From positions 1-18,887 of the forward strand of contig JAEZGJ010000147.1 of the NCBI GenBank assembly GCA_023416965.1: a stretch of DNA of 18,887 nt, read 5' to 3'. This DNA is from Pseudomonadota bacterium. Lineage in GTDB: Bacteria > Pseudomonadota > Alphaproteobacteria > Rhizobiales > Phreatobacteraceae. Shown here piece after piece: positions 6,716 to 14,141 of this stretch. The first letter of the stretch is position 1. The number at the start of each line of letters is the position of its first letter. Under the pieces are notes generated by a model, which had not been told where the DNA came from, ran no database searches, and worked only from the letters and a program-made list of their open reading frames with translations. The position numbers were made by a program, and so were the translations under genes.

Positions 6716-8035
6716 ATGCCGCATCAAGACAGCGCCACGCCGGCAGGCAGCCCGCGCCCGCTTCGCGCCCTGGAGCGGCTGGTCTCCCGGTTCCGCCGTG
6801 CCCGCGGCGGCGGCGTCGCCATCCTCTTCGCCCTGTCGCTGCCGGCCCTGCTCGGCGTGGTGGGCTCGGCGGTGGACTACACCTATGCCTCGCGCGCCAA
6901 GGCCAAGCTCGACGCCGCGGCGGACATCGCGGCCCTCGTGGGGGTGAAGGTCTCGGCCACCATGCCGACGGCGGCGGTGGCCAAGACCAATGCCACCGCG
7001 AGCTTCAACGGCAACAACACGCCGCTGGCGCGGGTGACGCTGACGAAGATCGACATCGCGGTGACCGACAACGGTCTGGTGCGCACCGCCGTCGTCACCT
7101 ACACGGCGACGGTCGAGAACGCCTTCATGGGCCTGTTCGGTTTCAACACGATGCAGATCGGCGGCTCGGCCAAGGCCTCTTCCACCCTGCCGACCTATAT
7201 CGACTTCTACCTGCTGCTCGACAATTCACCGTCGATGGGCATCGGTGCGACCCCCGCCGACGTCGCCACCATGGTGGCCAACACCTCGGACAAGTGCGGC
7301 TTTGCCTGCCACGACCTGTCGAACCCTTCGAACAACTACTACAAGCTTGCCAAGAAGCTGAACGTCACCATGCGCATCGACGTGGTGCGCCAGGCAACCC
7401 AGCAATTGATGGACACGGCGCAACAGACCCAGACGTCAAACGGTCAGTTCCGCGCCGCCATCTACACCTACGGGGAGTCCTGCACCGTCACCGGCATGAC
7501 CGAGATCGCGGCGCTGACGACCAGCCTGTCCTCGGCCAAGGGCAAGGCCAATTCCATCGACCTGATGACGATCCCCTACCAGAACTACAACAACGACCAG
7601 TGCACGGATAACACCGCCAACCTCACGGCCATCAACAAGGTCATCGCCACGCCCGGGGACGGAAGCTCGGCCGCCGCGCCGCAGAAGGTGCTGATGCTGG
7701 TCGGCGACGGAGTGACCGATGCCAACTATCCCTCGACCTGCACGCAGCCGACCGCCTCCGGTGGACGGTGCCAGGAGCCGCTCAATCCGGCCGTCTGCGA
7801 GGCTATCAAGGCGCGCGGCATCCGCATCGCCGTGCTCTACACCACCTACCTGCCGCTGCCGACGAACTCCTGGTACAACAAGTGGATCGCCCCGTTCCAG
7901 TCGACCATCGGCACGCGCATGCAGAGCTGCGCCTCGCCCGGGCTCTATTTCGAGGTGAGCCCGACCCAGGGCATCGCCGCCGCCATGACGGCGCTCTTCC
8001 AGAAGGCCGTGGCCACCGCCCGCCTGACGCAGTGA
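6716..8035 (+). CDS. TadG-like pilus-assembly family protein with vWA domain
   Basis: A 439-residue protein. After a basic, Arg-rich N-terminus, one hydrophobic segment (33-53) is followed by AVDYTYASRAKAKLDAAADIAAL. This is the TadE/TadG-like N-terminal pattern (PF13400 type) that anchors such proteins in the inner membrane with the rest outside the cytoplasm. Residues from about 161 to the end are a von Willebrand A domain; LLLDNSPSM carries the metal-binding DxSxS motif (D169, S171, S173). Cysteines at 194, 198 and in the distal half suggest disulfides. A Shine-Dalgarno ggag at 6704-6707, 8 nt from the ATG, fixes the start. No other tad/flp/cpa gene is in the window, so its partner is unknown. 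It ends 6 nt from the end of the convergent EamA gene. A paralogue lies at 14142-15359. Confidence 0.85.
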   Translation: MPHQDSATPAGSPRPLRALERLVSRFRRARGGGVAILFALSLPALLGVVGSAVDYTYASRAKAKLDAAADIAALVGVKVSATMPTAAVAKTNATASFNGNNTPLARVTLTKIDIAVTDNGLVRTAVVTYTATVENAFMGLFGFNTMQIGGSAKASSTLPTYIDFYLLLDNSPSMGIGATPADVATMVANTSDKCGFACHDLSNPSNNYYKLAKKLNVTMRIDVVRQATQQLMDTAQQTQTSNGQFRAAIYTYGESCTVTGMTEIAALTTSLSSAKGKANSIDLMTIPYQNYNNDQCTDNTANLTAINKVIATPGDGSSAAAPQKVLMLVGDGVTDANYPSTCTQPTASGGRCQEPLNPAVCEAIKARGIRIAVLYTTYLPLPTNSWYNKWIAPFQSTIGTRMQSCASPGLYFEVSPTQGIAAAMTALFQKAVATARLTQ

Positions 8036-8041
8036 GCGGCC

Positions 8042-8968
8042 TCAGGCGCGGATCGCCACGGTCATGCCGGTCATGACCACGACCATGCCGAGCACCTCGG
8101 TGAGGGAGGGCCATTCGCCGATGAGCAGGGCGCTGGCGATGGCCGTGATCGCCGGGACGATGGGCAGGAACAGGGTGGCGCGGGCCGCTCCCAGCACCTG
8201 GTTGGCGGTGGCGTAGAGGAAGACCGAGCCGACGCCGACCAGCAGGCCCTGGTAGAGCGCCTGCAGCGCCAGCGGACCGATGCCCACGGCGGCGATCCTG
8301 ACCGGCGCCAGCAGGGCGAGGACCGGAAGCAACGTCAGCGACAGGATCGACAGCGTGATGGTCAGGTCGAAGGCGTCGGCTCCCCAGCGCTTGGCGAGGA
8401 TGGCGAAGACCGACCACATGGCCGCCGCCATGACGAAGAGGAGGTCGCCGCGCCAGGCCTCGCCCTGGCCGATCTCCAGCACGGCCCGCCAGGAGAAGAG
8501 GCCGATGCCGCCGACGATGAGCGCGAGGCCGAGGATGCGGGCCGGCGGCGTGCGCTCCTTCAGCCAGGCATAGGAGAGGATGGCGGTGAAGACCGGGATG
8601 AGGCCCGGGCCGATCACCGCCGTGTGCAGGGCCGGGGCGAAGGTGGAGCCGCCGACGAGGACGGTGGCGAAAGGGGCGCCGCCGAGCAGGGTCAGGGCCA
8701 GCGAGCGCCGCCAGCCGAGCCGGCCGACCGGAAAGGGCTTCAGACGCCGCAGGGCGAAGGGCATCAGGACCAGGGCGGCGGTGAGGAAGCGCAGGATGGT
8801 GACGTCGACGGGGCCGAGCCCGTCCGCGGCCGACTGCCGCGACACCACCGCCTGGACGCCCCAGATGCGGGCGGCGCCGGCGCCGCAGGCGAAGCCGAAC
8901 AGGGCGCCGCGTCCCCCGGCAGGGGGCGAGGAAACGGGCGGAGCGGCCGCCTGGTCAGCGTGGGCCAT
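8042..8968 (-). CDS. EamA/DMT-family transporter
   Basis: A 308-residue inner-membrane protein of the drug/metabolite transporter superfamily, with two tandem EamA repeats of about five helices each (roughly 24-160 and 175-306). Each repeat ends in the usual pattern of a charged turn followed by a Gly-rich helix: LKERTPPARILGLALIVGGI near 136-155 and GEWPSLTEVLGMVVVMTGM near 294-312. Members export amino acids or metabolites; the substrate here is unknown. The frame is open for 53 further codons upstream, but that stretch is Arg/Pro-rich and unlike the family, so the ATG at 8968 was chosen, giving a typical length. It diverges from the Baeyer-Villiger monooxygenase gene across 200 nt. Confidence 0.88.
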   Translation of the reverse strand: MAHADQAAAPPVSSPPAGGRGALFGFACGAGAARIWGVQAVVSRQSAADGLGPVDVTILRFLTAALVLMPFALRRLKPFPVGRLGWRRSLALTLLGGAPFATVLVGGSTFAPALHTAVIGPGLIPVFTAILSYAWLKERTPPARILGLALIVGGIGLFSWRAVLEIGQGEAWRGDLLFVMAAAMWSVFAILAKRWGADAFDLTITLSILSLTLLPVLALLAPVRIAAVGIGPLALQALYQGLLVGVGSVFLYATANQVLGAARATLFLPIVPAITAIASALLIGEWPSLTEVLGMVVVMTGMTVAIRA

Positions 8969-9096
8969 GGGAGCTTCGTTGCGGATGCGCCGGGGCGCGG
9001 CAGGCTGAGATGCCCGCTCGCGGCGTCGGCGACAAGCGGTGTGCGCGCAGGGCAGCGGCGCGCCCGGCCGTGCGGCCCACCGCCGGACGGGGGATG

Positions 9097-9124
9097 TTGA
9101 CCGCCTCCGCGGGGGGCATAGGCT
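9097..9124 (+). promoter_or_regulatory. Possible promoter of the monooxygenase gene
   Basis: TTGACC (9097-9102) is followed after 16 nt by TAGGCT (9119-9124), 44 nt before the chosen ATG at 9169. The -35 box matches the sigma-70 consensus well; the -10 box matches at 3 of 6 positions. It lies in the 200-nt divergent region shared with the EamA gene. Confidence 0.35.
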
Positions 9125-9168
9125 CATCGGTCCGGGCGGCAGGCCGCCCGCTCGCGGAGCGGCAAGCC

Positions 9169-10677
9169 ATGGACATGCAGGCCGGCGAAGACCATCCGAC
9201 CCCCGCTTCCGCCGCGGCGGAGGACCTGGACGTGCTGGTGGTCGGCGCCGGCATATCCGGCATCGGCGCGGCCTATCACCTGACGAAGCGGCTGCCCGGC
9301 ACGCGCTTCCTGGTGCTGGAGGCGCAGGACGGGTTCGGCGGCACCTGGCGCACCCACCGCTTCCCCGGCATCCGCTCCGACAGCGACCTGCACACGTTCG
9401 GCTACAGCTTCAAGCCTTGGACCGGGCCGCCCATCGCGACGGCGGCGGAGATCAAGGCCTATATGCGCGAGATCATCGCCGAGAACGGCCTCGACGCCCA
9501 TATCCGCTATCGGCACCGGGTTCTGTCCGCCGACTGGTCCGGCACGGAGGCGCGCTGGACGGTGACGGTCAAGCGGGAGGAGACCGGCGAGGTGCTGGTC
9601 GTGCGGCCGCGCTTCCTGTGGATGTGCCAGGGCTATTACCGCCACGAGAAGGGCTACACGCCGGACTGGCCGGGGCTGGCGGAGTTCGAAGGCCCGGTCG
9701 TCCATCCGCAGACCTGGCCGGAGGACCTCGACACCGCGGGCAAGCGGGTGGTGGTGATCGGCTCCGGCGCCACCGCCGCAACGCTCGTGCCGGCGCTGGC
9801 GGGCCGCTCGGCCCACGTCACCATGCTGCAGCGCTCGCCGACCTTTTTCCGCACCGGACGCAACGCCATCGAGCTCGCCGAGACGCTGCGCCAGCTGCAG
9901 GTGGACGAGGCCTGGATCCATGAGATCGTGCGGCGCAAGATCCTGTTCGACCAGGACGCCTTCACCCGCCAGACCTACGAGAACCCGGAGCGGGTGAAGG
10001 CGGAGCTGATCGGCGCGGTGAAGGCCGTTCTCGGGCCGGACTACGACGTCGACACCCATTTCACGCCGCGCTACCGGCCCTGGCGGCAGCGCATCGCCTT
10101 CGTCCCCGACGCCGACCTGTTCCACGCCATCCGCCGCGGCGAGGCCTCGGTGGTGACCGGCGAGATCGAGCGGTTCACGAAGGGCGGCATCCTTCTGACC
10201 TCGGGCGAGGAGATCGCCGCAGACATCGTCGTCACCGCGACGGGCTTCACCCTCAGTGTCATGGGCGACATCCCCTTCAGCCGCGACGGCGTGCCCATCG
10301 ATTTCGCCGAGACGGTGACATGGCGCGGCATGATGTTCACCGGCGTGCCCAACCTCGCCTGGGTCTTCGGCTATTTCCGCGCGAGCTGGACGCTGCGCAC
10401 CGACCTCGTCGCCGATGTCGTCTGCCGATTGCTGCCGCACATGGCGGCGCGCGGGGCGCGGGCGGTGGAGCCGGTGCTGCCGGAGGAGGCGAGGGGGCTC
10501 GATGCCGGCCCCTGGACCGATCCGGAAGACTTCAACCCAGGCTATCTCCTGCGCGACCTCGACCGCCTGCCGAAGACAGGGCCCGGGGAGACCTGGCGAC
10601 ACAGCCAGGACTACTGGCGGGACAAGGACGTGTTTCCGGCGCTCGACCTGGATGATGCGGCGCTGAGATACGGGTGA
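9169..10677 (+). CDS. EthA-type Baeyer-Villiger flavin monooxygenase
   Basis: A 502-residue FAD- and NADPH-dependent monooxygenase that would insert oxygen next to a carbonyl (ketone to ester) or oxidise a sulfur atom. The FAD Rossmann motif VVGAGISG is at 24-31 and the NADPH motif VIGSGATA at 196-203. Between them is the type I Baeyer-Villiger fingerprint FxGxxxHxxxWP, here FEGPVVHPQTWP at 173-184. Overall layout and many segments (GGTWRTHRFPGIRSDSDLHTFGY; YNPW-like YRPWRQR; SWTLRTDLV) resemble mycobacterial EthA (489 residues). The start at 9169 follows cggag at 9155-9159 and puts the FAD motif about 25 residues in. The 53 upstream in-frame codons look non-coding. No alcohol dehydrogenase or esterase gene is adjacent, so the substrate cannot be inferred. 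Confidence 0.93.
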   Translation: MDMQAGEDHPTPASAAAEDLDVLVVGAGISGIGAAYHLTKRLPGTRFLVLEAQDGFGGTWRTHRFPGIRSDSDLHTFGYSFKPWTGPPIATAAEIKAYMREIIAENGLDAHIRYRHRVLSADWSGTEARWTVTVKREETGEVLVVRPRFLWMCQGYYRHEKGYTPDWPGLAEFEGPVVHPQTWPEDLDTAGKRVVVIGSGATAATLVPALAGRSAHVTMLQRSPTFFRTGRNAIELAETLRQLQVDEAWIHEIVRRKILFDQDAFTRQTYENPERVKAELIGAVKAVLGPDYDVDTHFTPRYRPWRQRIAFVPDADLFHAIRRGEASVVTGEIERFTKGGILLTSGEEIAADIVVTATGFTLSVMGDIPFSRDGVPIDFAETVTWRGMMFTGVPNLAWVFGYFRASWTLRTDLVADVVCRLLPHMAARGARAVEPVLPEEARGLDAGPWTDPEDFNPGYLLRDLDRLPKTGPGETWRHSQDYWRDKDVFPALDLDDAALRYG

Positions 10678-10697
10678 CCGTCACCCCCGACGGCGAA

Positions 10698-10721
10698 GGC
10701 CGCCGGACATCGCCCGGCGCC
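10698..10721. terminator. Hairpin between convergent genes, possible terminator
   Basis: ggc-c-gccgg (10698-10706) pairs with ccggc-gcc (10714-10721), with one bulged C and a 7-nt loop. It is followed by ctttact. It lies 20 nt past the monooxygenase stop codon and 26 nt beyond the end of the convergent zeta-inhibitor gene, so it could serve either. The T tract is poor. Confidence 0.35.
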
Positions 10722-10747
10722 CTTTACTGCCACGAAGGGAAGGGGCG

Positions 10748-11068
10748 TCAGCCCGCCTGGACCTGGGCGATGGCGGTGGCCATGAGCTCGTCCATGGTGC
10801 GGCGGATCTGATGGTCCGACTGGCCGGCATTGGCGGCGTCGAGGTCGGCCTTCACCTTGCGGAACACGTCGTCGTCGCCGGCCTCCTCGAAGTCCGACAT
10901 GACCACGGACTTGGCATAGGCCTCGGCCTCGGCGCCGGTCTTGCCGATCTTCTCGGCGACCCAGAGCCCGAGGAGCTTGTTGCGACGGGCCGTCGCCTTG
11001 AAGCGCAGTTCCTCGTCATGGGCGAATTTCTTCTCGAAACCTTCCTGACGCTTGTCGAAGGTGCTCAT
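10748..11068 (-). CDS. F1-ATPase inhibitor subunit zeta (DUF1476)
   Basis: A 106-residue protein matching the alphaproteobacterial zeta subunit, the natural inhibitor of F1FO-ATP synthase described in Paracoccus denitrificans. Its N-terminal helix blocks rotation and so limits wasteful ATP hydrolysis. The family hallmarks are all present: MSTFDKRQEGFEKKFAHDEEL at the inhibitory N-terminus, FKATARRNKLLGLWVAEKIG at 23-42, and the acidic YAKSVVMSDFEEAG at 51-64. Length equals the family norm. The start follows gagga (11077-11081 on this strand) at good spacing; a 45-codon upstream extension was rejected as unlike the family. The gene diverges from purC. Older annotations call the family DUF1476. 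Confidence 0.92.
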   Translation of the reverse strand: MSTFDKRQEGFEKKFAHDEELRFKATARRNKLLGLWVAEKIGKTGAEAEAYAKSVVMSDFEEAGDDDVFRKVKADLDAANAGQSDHQIRRTMDELMATAIAQVQAG

Positions 11069-11428
11069 CCGCGTGGTCCTCGGCCTTGGGTCCGTGAGTG
11101 CAATGGCGGATCGCAAGACCCGCCGGGGAAGGGGTATCGCCCCGTCGGGCTTGCATATAGGCGCGCCATCCCCACCTTGGCGAGAGCAAAGGCGTCGCAC
11201 CACGCGTTTTCACGAAGGGCTTTCCGGCCCGCCACACCGCGCTCTCGGCCAGTTTCGACCGAGTTCATTGTGCATCGGCGAACGATCGGATAGGAAGACC
11301 CTGCGGGCAAGGGCGTCGGCGCGCCCGATTCTGGCGGGTGCGCGCAAACGCCCAATGTTCCGTCGCCGGAGACCGGCAGACCGGAAACCTGGTGAGAGAT
11401 GGACTTCCTCAAGACACGGTATATCCCC
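11069..11428. other. 360-nt divergent regulatory region, zeta inhibitor / purC
   Basis: This is the longest stretch without a gene. It holds the zeta Shine-Dalgarno, the hairpin at 11113-11154, and a tatata-containing segment just after that hairpin (11155-11160). There is a weak sigma-70-like pair TTGTGC (11268-11273) and TAGGAA (11291-11296), spaced 17 nt apart and reading toward purC. I found no convincing open frame: antisense and forward frames across it are compositional. An upstream ATG at 11399, in frame with purC, is discussed under purC. Confidence 0.5.
11113..11154. other. Long imperfect hairpin between zeta and purC genes
   Basis: gcaag-a-cccg-c-cgggg (11113-11128) pairs with ccccg-t-cggg-cttgc (11140-11154): 14 base pairs, one bulged A, one C/T mismatch and an 11-nt loop. 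On the minus strand it lies 45 nt before the zeta start codon and could be part of that gene's leader RNA. It has no T tract on either side, so a terminator role is unlikely. It matches no riboswitch that I recognise. Confidence 0.5.
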
Positions 11429-12187
11429 ATGAGCCGCCGTCGCCGCATCTATGAAGGCAAGGCCAAGGTTCTCTATGAAGGCCCCGAGCCGGGAACCCTC
11501 ATCCAGCACTTCAAGGACGACGCGACCGCCTTCAATGCCAAGAAGCATGAGGTGATCGACGGCAAGGGCGTGCTCAACAACCGGATCTCCGAGTACATCT
11601 TCTCGAAGCTGAACGACATCGGCGTGCCGACCCATTTCATCCGCCGGATGAACATGCGCGAGCAGCTCATCCGCGAGGTCGAGATCATTCCGCTCGAGGT
11701 GGTGGTGCGCAACGTCGCCGCCGGCTCGCTGTCGACGCGCCTCGGCATCGACGAGGGCACCCAGCTGCCCCGCTCGATCATCGAATTCTACTACAAGAAC
11801 GACGCGCTCAACGACCCGCTGGTGTCGGAGGAGCACATCACCGCCTTCGGCTGGGCGACGCCGCAGGAGATCGACGACATCATCGCCCTGGCGATCCGCG
11901 TCAACGACTTCCTCTCCGGCCTCTTCCTTGGCGCCGGAATCCGCCTCATCGACTTCAAGATGGAATGCGGGCGGCTGTGGGAGAACGACGTGATGCGCAT
12001 CGTCGTTGCCGACGAGATCTCCCCCGATTCCTGCCGGCTCTGGGACATCAAGTCGAACGACAAGATGGACAAGGACCGCTTCCGCAAGGATCTCGGCGGC
12101 CTTATCGAGGCCTATACGGAGGTGGCCCGCCGCCTCGGCGTGATGGGCGAGAACGAGCGCCCGACCGGTCCCGTCCTGGTGCAGTGA
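11429..12187 (+). CDS. purC: SAICAR synthetase
   Basis: A 252-residue enzyme joining CAIR and aspartate with ATP to form SAICAR in de novo purine synthesis. MSRRRRIYEGKAKVLYEG is the standard alphaproteobacterial N-terminus. Family signature 1 is IPLEVVVRNVAAGS (87-100). Signature 2 is LIDFKMECG (163-171), with a Cys in place of the usual Phe/Ile. VADEISPDSCRLWD carries the conserved acidic site. Length is usual. An in-frame ATG at 11399 would add ten residues; it lies directly after ggtgagag, too close for good spacing, while the chosen ATG has almost no Shine-Dalgarno sequence. The start is therefore chosen by homology and is not certain. The lipoprotein gene starts 11 nt downstream, then purS and purQ. 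Confidence 0.95.
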   Translation: MSRRRRIYEGKAKVLYEGPEPGTLIQHFKDDATAFNAKKHEVIDGKGVLNNRISEYIFSKLNDIGVPTHFIRRMNMREQLIREVEIIPLEVVVRNVAAGSLSTRLGIDEGTQLPRSIIEFYYKNDALNDPLVSEEHITAFGWATPQEIDDIIALAIRVNDFLSGLFLGAGIRLIDFKMECGRLWENDVMRIVVADEISPDSCRLWDIKSNDKMDKDRFRKDLGGLIEAYTEVARRLGVMGENERPTGPVLVQ

Positions 12188-12197
12188 CATCCGCGCC

Positions 12198-12869
12198 ATG
12201 CGCTCGTTCGTGCGCAGGCCGAATTCAGAAGCGCCGGCGGAACCCGCCGGCGACACGTTCCAGCTGCTTCGAGCCGGCTTCCTCGCCGTCTTCGCCACCG
12301 TCGTCCTCGCCTCCTGCGCCTATGTGCCGGTGGCGGTGGAAGGCGTCGCGACGCGGCCGGACATCGCCGCGCGCGACAGCGAAAACCCCTGGATCTTCGT
12401 GCCGGCGGGCGCCTGGATCACCCGCGACACGGTCACGCCGGTCTCCGTCGGAGCCTGCCCGACGCCCGCCTGCCCCGAGCGGGTGGCCATCGCCGTTTTG
12501 GAGGCGAGGGGCCCGGAGGCCCGGGCCCTCGCCAGGACCCTGCGCCAGCCTGGCCCTCTCGTGACGCGGCTCGCCGAGGGCAACCGCCGCCGCATCGCCC
12601 TGGTGACCGCCGCCCAGCGCAACGTTCCCGCCGCCGTCGCCGCCCGGCGCATTCCCTTTCCCGTGACGAGCCGCACCCGGCCGTTCCACCATCGCGCGTT
12701 CAGCGGCTTCCGGCTGGAGATGCGGCGCCAGAGCGGGCCAGCGCGCATCGCCCATGCCGCCGTGCTCGGCCGGCAGCAGGGCGGGGCGGTGAAGGTGGTC
12801 GTGGTGGTCGGCGAGACGGCGGCCCAGGCCGAGGCGACGGCCAGGACTGTCGCCGACGCCAATCTGTGA
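12198..12869 (+). CDS. Putative lipoprotein of unknown function
   Basis: A 223-residue protein I do not recognise. A hydrophobic stretch (23-39) ends in LASC (37-40), a good lipobox, so the mature protein would carry a lipid on C40 and sit in the cell envelope. The n-region is unusually long (about 22 residues), so the true start may lie further in, though no internal ATG is available before the hydrophobic part. The rest is basic and Ala/Arg-rich, with one CPTPAC pair (C87, C92). It starts 11 nt after the purC stop without a visible Shine-Dalgarno sequence, suggesting co-transcription with purC. GC-rich third positions support coding. A role in purine synthesis is not implied by anything in the sequence. 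Confidence 0.65.
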   Translation: MRSFVRRPNSEAPAEPAGDTFQLLRAGFLAVFATVVLASCAYVPVAVEGVATRPDIAARDSENPWIFVPAGAWITRDTVTPVSVGACPTPACPERVAIAVLEARGPEARALARTLRQPGPLVTRLAEGNRRRIALVTAAQRNVPAAVAARRIPFPVTSRTRPFHHRAFSGFRLEMRRQSGPARIAHAAVLGRQQGGAVKVVVVVGETAAQAEATARTVADANL

Positions 12870-12894
12870 GGCCGGCCGGCGCGTCGATTCCGCA

Positions 12895-12923
12895 TTGATT
12901 GCGGCGGCGCGGCGGTCTAGACG
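12895..12923 (+). promoter_or_regulatory. Possible promoter for purS-purQ
   Basis: TTGATT (12895-12900) is followed after 17 nt by TAGACG (12918-12923), 36 nt before the purS ATG. Matches to consensus are 4 of 6 and 3 of 6. It would let purSQ be transcribed independently of purC and the lipoprotein gene. Confidence 0.35.
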
Positions 12924-12958
12924 GACGCCATTCCCGCCATGCCTCGAAGGAGCGCCCG

Positions 12959-13198
12959 ATGAAGGCCCGCGTCACCGTCACGCTGAAGACTGGCGTTCTC
13001 GACCCGCAGGGCAAGGCGATCGAGGGGGCGCTGAAGAGCCTCGGCATCGACGGCATCGGTTCGGTCCGCCAGGGCAAGGTCTTCGACCTCGAGATCGCCG
13101 ACATGGACAAGGCGGCGGCCGAGGCTGCCATCAAGGCGGCCTGCGAGAAGCTGCTCGCCAACACGGTCGTCGAGAACTACCGCATCGAACTCGTCTGA
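12959..13198 (+). CDS. purS: FGAM synthetase subunit PurS
   Basis: A 79-residue subunit that bridges PurQ and PurL so that ammonia released from glutamine reaches FGAR. MKARVTVTLKTGVLDPQGKAIEGAL (residues 1-25) and the VRQGK segment (36-40) are family hallmarks, and the length is normal. The Shine-Dalgarno gaagga (12946-12951), 7 nt from the ATG, fixes the start and excludes a TTG-led extension at 12899. purQ follows after 16 nt, as usual for the split (three-protein) form of the enzyme found outside gammaproteobacteria. Confidence 0.95.
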   Translation: MKARVTVTLKTGVLDPQGKAIEGALKSLGIDGIGSVRQGKVFDLEIADMDKAAAEAAIKAACEKLLANTVVENYRIELV

Positions 13199-13214
13199 TC
13201 CGGGGGACACGCCC

Positions 13215-13913
13215 ATGAAGGCCGCCGTCATCGTCTTTCCCGGCTCCAACCGCGAGCGCGACATCGCCTATGCCCTCGAACTGACCTCGGGCAGGAAGCC
13301 CGCCCTTGTCTGGCACGGCGACAGCGAACTGCCGGCCGGCACCGATCTCGTGGTGCTGCCGGGCGGCTTCTCCTATGGCGACTACCTGCGCTGCGGCGCC
13401 ATCGCGGCGCGCGCCACGATCATGGATGCGGTGCGGGCCCATGCCGCCCGCGGCGGGTTGGTGCTCGGCGTCTGCAACGGCTTCCAGATCCTCTGCGAGG
13501 CAGGCCTCCTGCCGGGCGTGCTGATGCGCAATTCGCAGCTGAAGTTCATCGCCCGCAACGTCCATCTCAAGGTCGAGCGATCCGACACACCCTTCACCCG
13601 CCGCTACAATGCGGGCGCGGTGATCGAGGTGCCGGTGGCGCACGGCGAGGGCAATTTCATCGCCGACGCCGAGACTCTGAAGCGGATCGAGGACGAGGGC
13701 CGCGTGGTGTTCCGCTATTGCGACGCGAGCGGCGCGGTGGTGGCCGAGGCGAATGTCAACGGCGCCATCAATGCCATCGCCGGCATCGTCTCGGAGAACC
13801 GGCGGGTCCTCGGCATGATGCCGCATCCGGAGAATCACGTGGACCCGGCCATCGGCTCCACCGACGGCCGCGGCCTGTTCGAGAGCCTTGCCGAGGCGCT
13901 CCAGACGGCGTGA
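13215..13913 (+). CDS. purQ: FGAM synthetase glutaminase subunit PurQ
   Basis: A 232-residue class I glutamine amidotransferase that hydrolyses glutamine to supply ammonia to PurL. The nucleophile is C87 in GVCNGFQIL, and the other triad members are H204 and E206 in MPHPEN. The N-terminal KAAVIVFPGSNRERD and LPGGFSYGDYLRCG (48-61) are typical. A gggggac at 13202-13208 precedes the ATG. In this window it is separated from its partner purL by a palindromic repeat and an oppositely oriented vWA gene, so purSQ and purL must be transcribed from different promoters or by long read-through. Confidence 0.97.
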   Translation: MKAAVIVFPGSNRERDIAYALELTSGRKPALVWHGDSELPAGTDLVVLPGGFSYGDYLRCGAIAARATIMDAVRAHAARGGLVLGVCNGFQILCEAGLLPGVLMRNSQLKFIARNVHLKVERSDTPFTRRYNAGAVIEVPVAHGEGNFIADAETLKRIEDEGRVVFRYCDASGAVVAEANVNGAINAIAGIVSENRRVLGMMPHPENHVDPAIGSTDGRGLFESLAEALQTA

Positions 13914-13933
13914 GGCGTCTTTTGAGGGATTTT

Positions 13934-14101
13934 CCCCCCTCACCCGATCCTCGCTACCGCGCGGATCGACCTCTCCCCGGCGGGGAGAGATGAGGACGGC
14001 ACCCTCTCAGCCTGTCGTCCAGGAGCGCATGGCCCGCGACAGCGCGGCGCTTTCACCTCTCCCCGGCGGGGAGAGGTCGGCCGCAGGCCGGGTGAGGGGG
14101 G
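13934..14101. repeat. Composite inverted repeat between purQ and the vWA gene
   Basis: The outer arms cccccctcacccg (13934-13946) and cgggtgagggggg (14089-14101) are perfect 13-bp inverted repeats. Inside each end is a near-identical copy of a self-complementary unit, ctctcccc-gg/c-ggggagag: 13970-13989 and 14055-14077, the latter a near-perfect palindrome flanked by acc/ggt. The whole resembles the repeat at 2476-2628. It lies between convergent genes and can fold on either strand, so a shared terminator is possible, but no T tract follows. The short open frame across it (13888-14130) is a translation of the repeat. Confidence 0.75.
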
Positions 14102-14141
14102 CCGACACCGCCCCGCGACGGAGCGGGTGAGCGAACTCCCC

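Noticed and set aside
7292..7318. CGFACH in the first TadG-like protein as a cytochrome c haem motif
   Set aside because: Spacing is CxxxCH, not CxxCH, within a vWA domain, and no distal haem ligand context is seen; a disulfide is more likely.
11210..12298. 362-codon minus-strand open frame opposite purC
   Set aside because: Antisense shadow of purC and its leader, with no recognisable protein features.
13888..14130. 80-codon open frame after purQ
   Set aside because: It translates the palindromic repeat (SPL-P-GE-like strings), a common false gene in this kind of genome.
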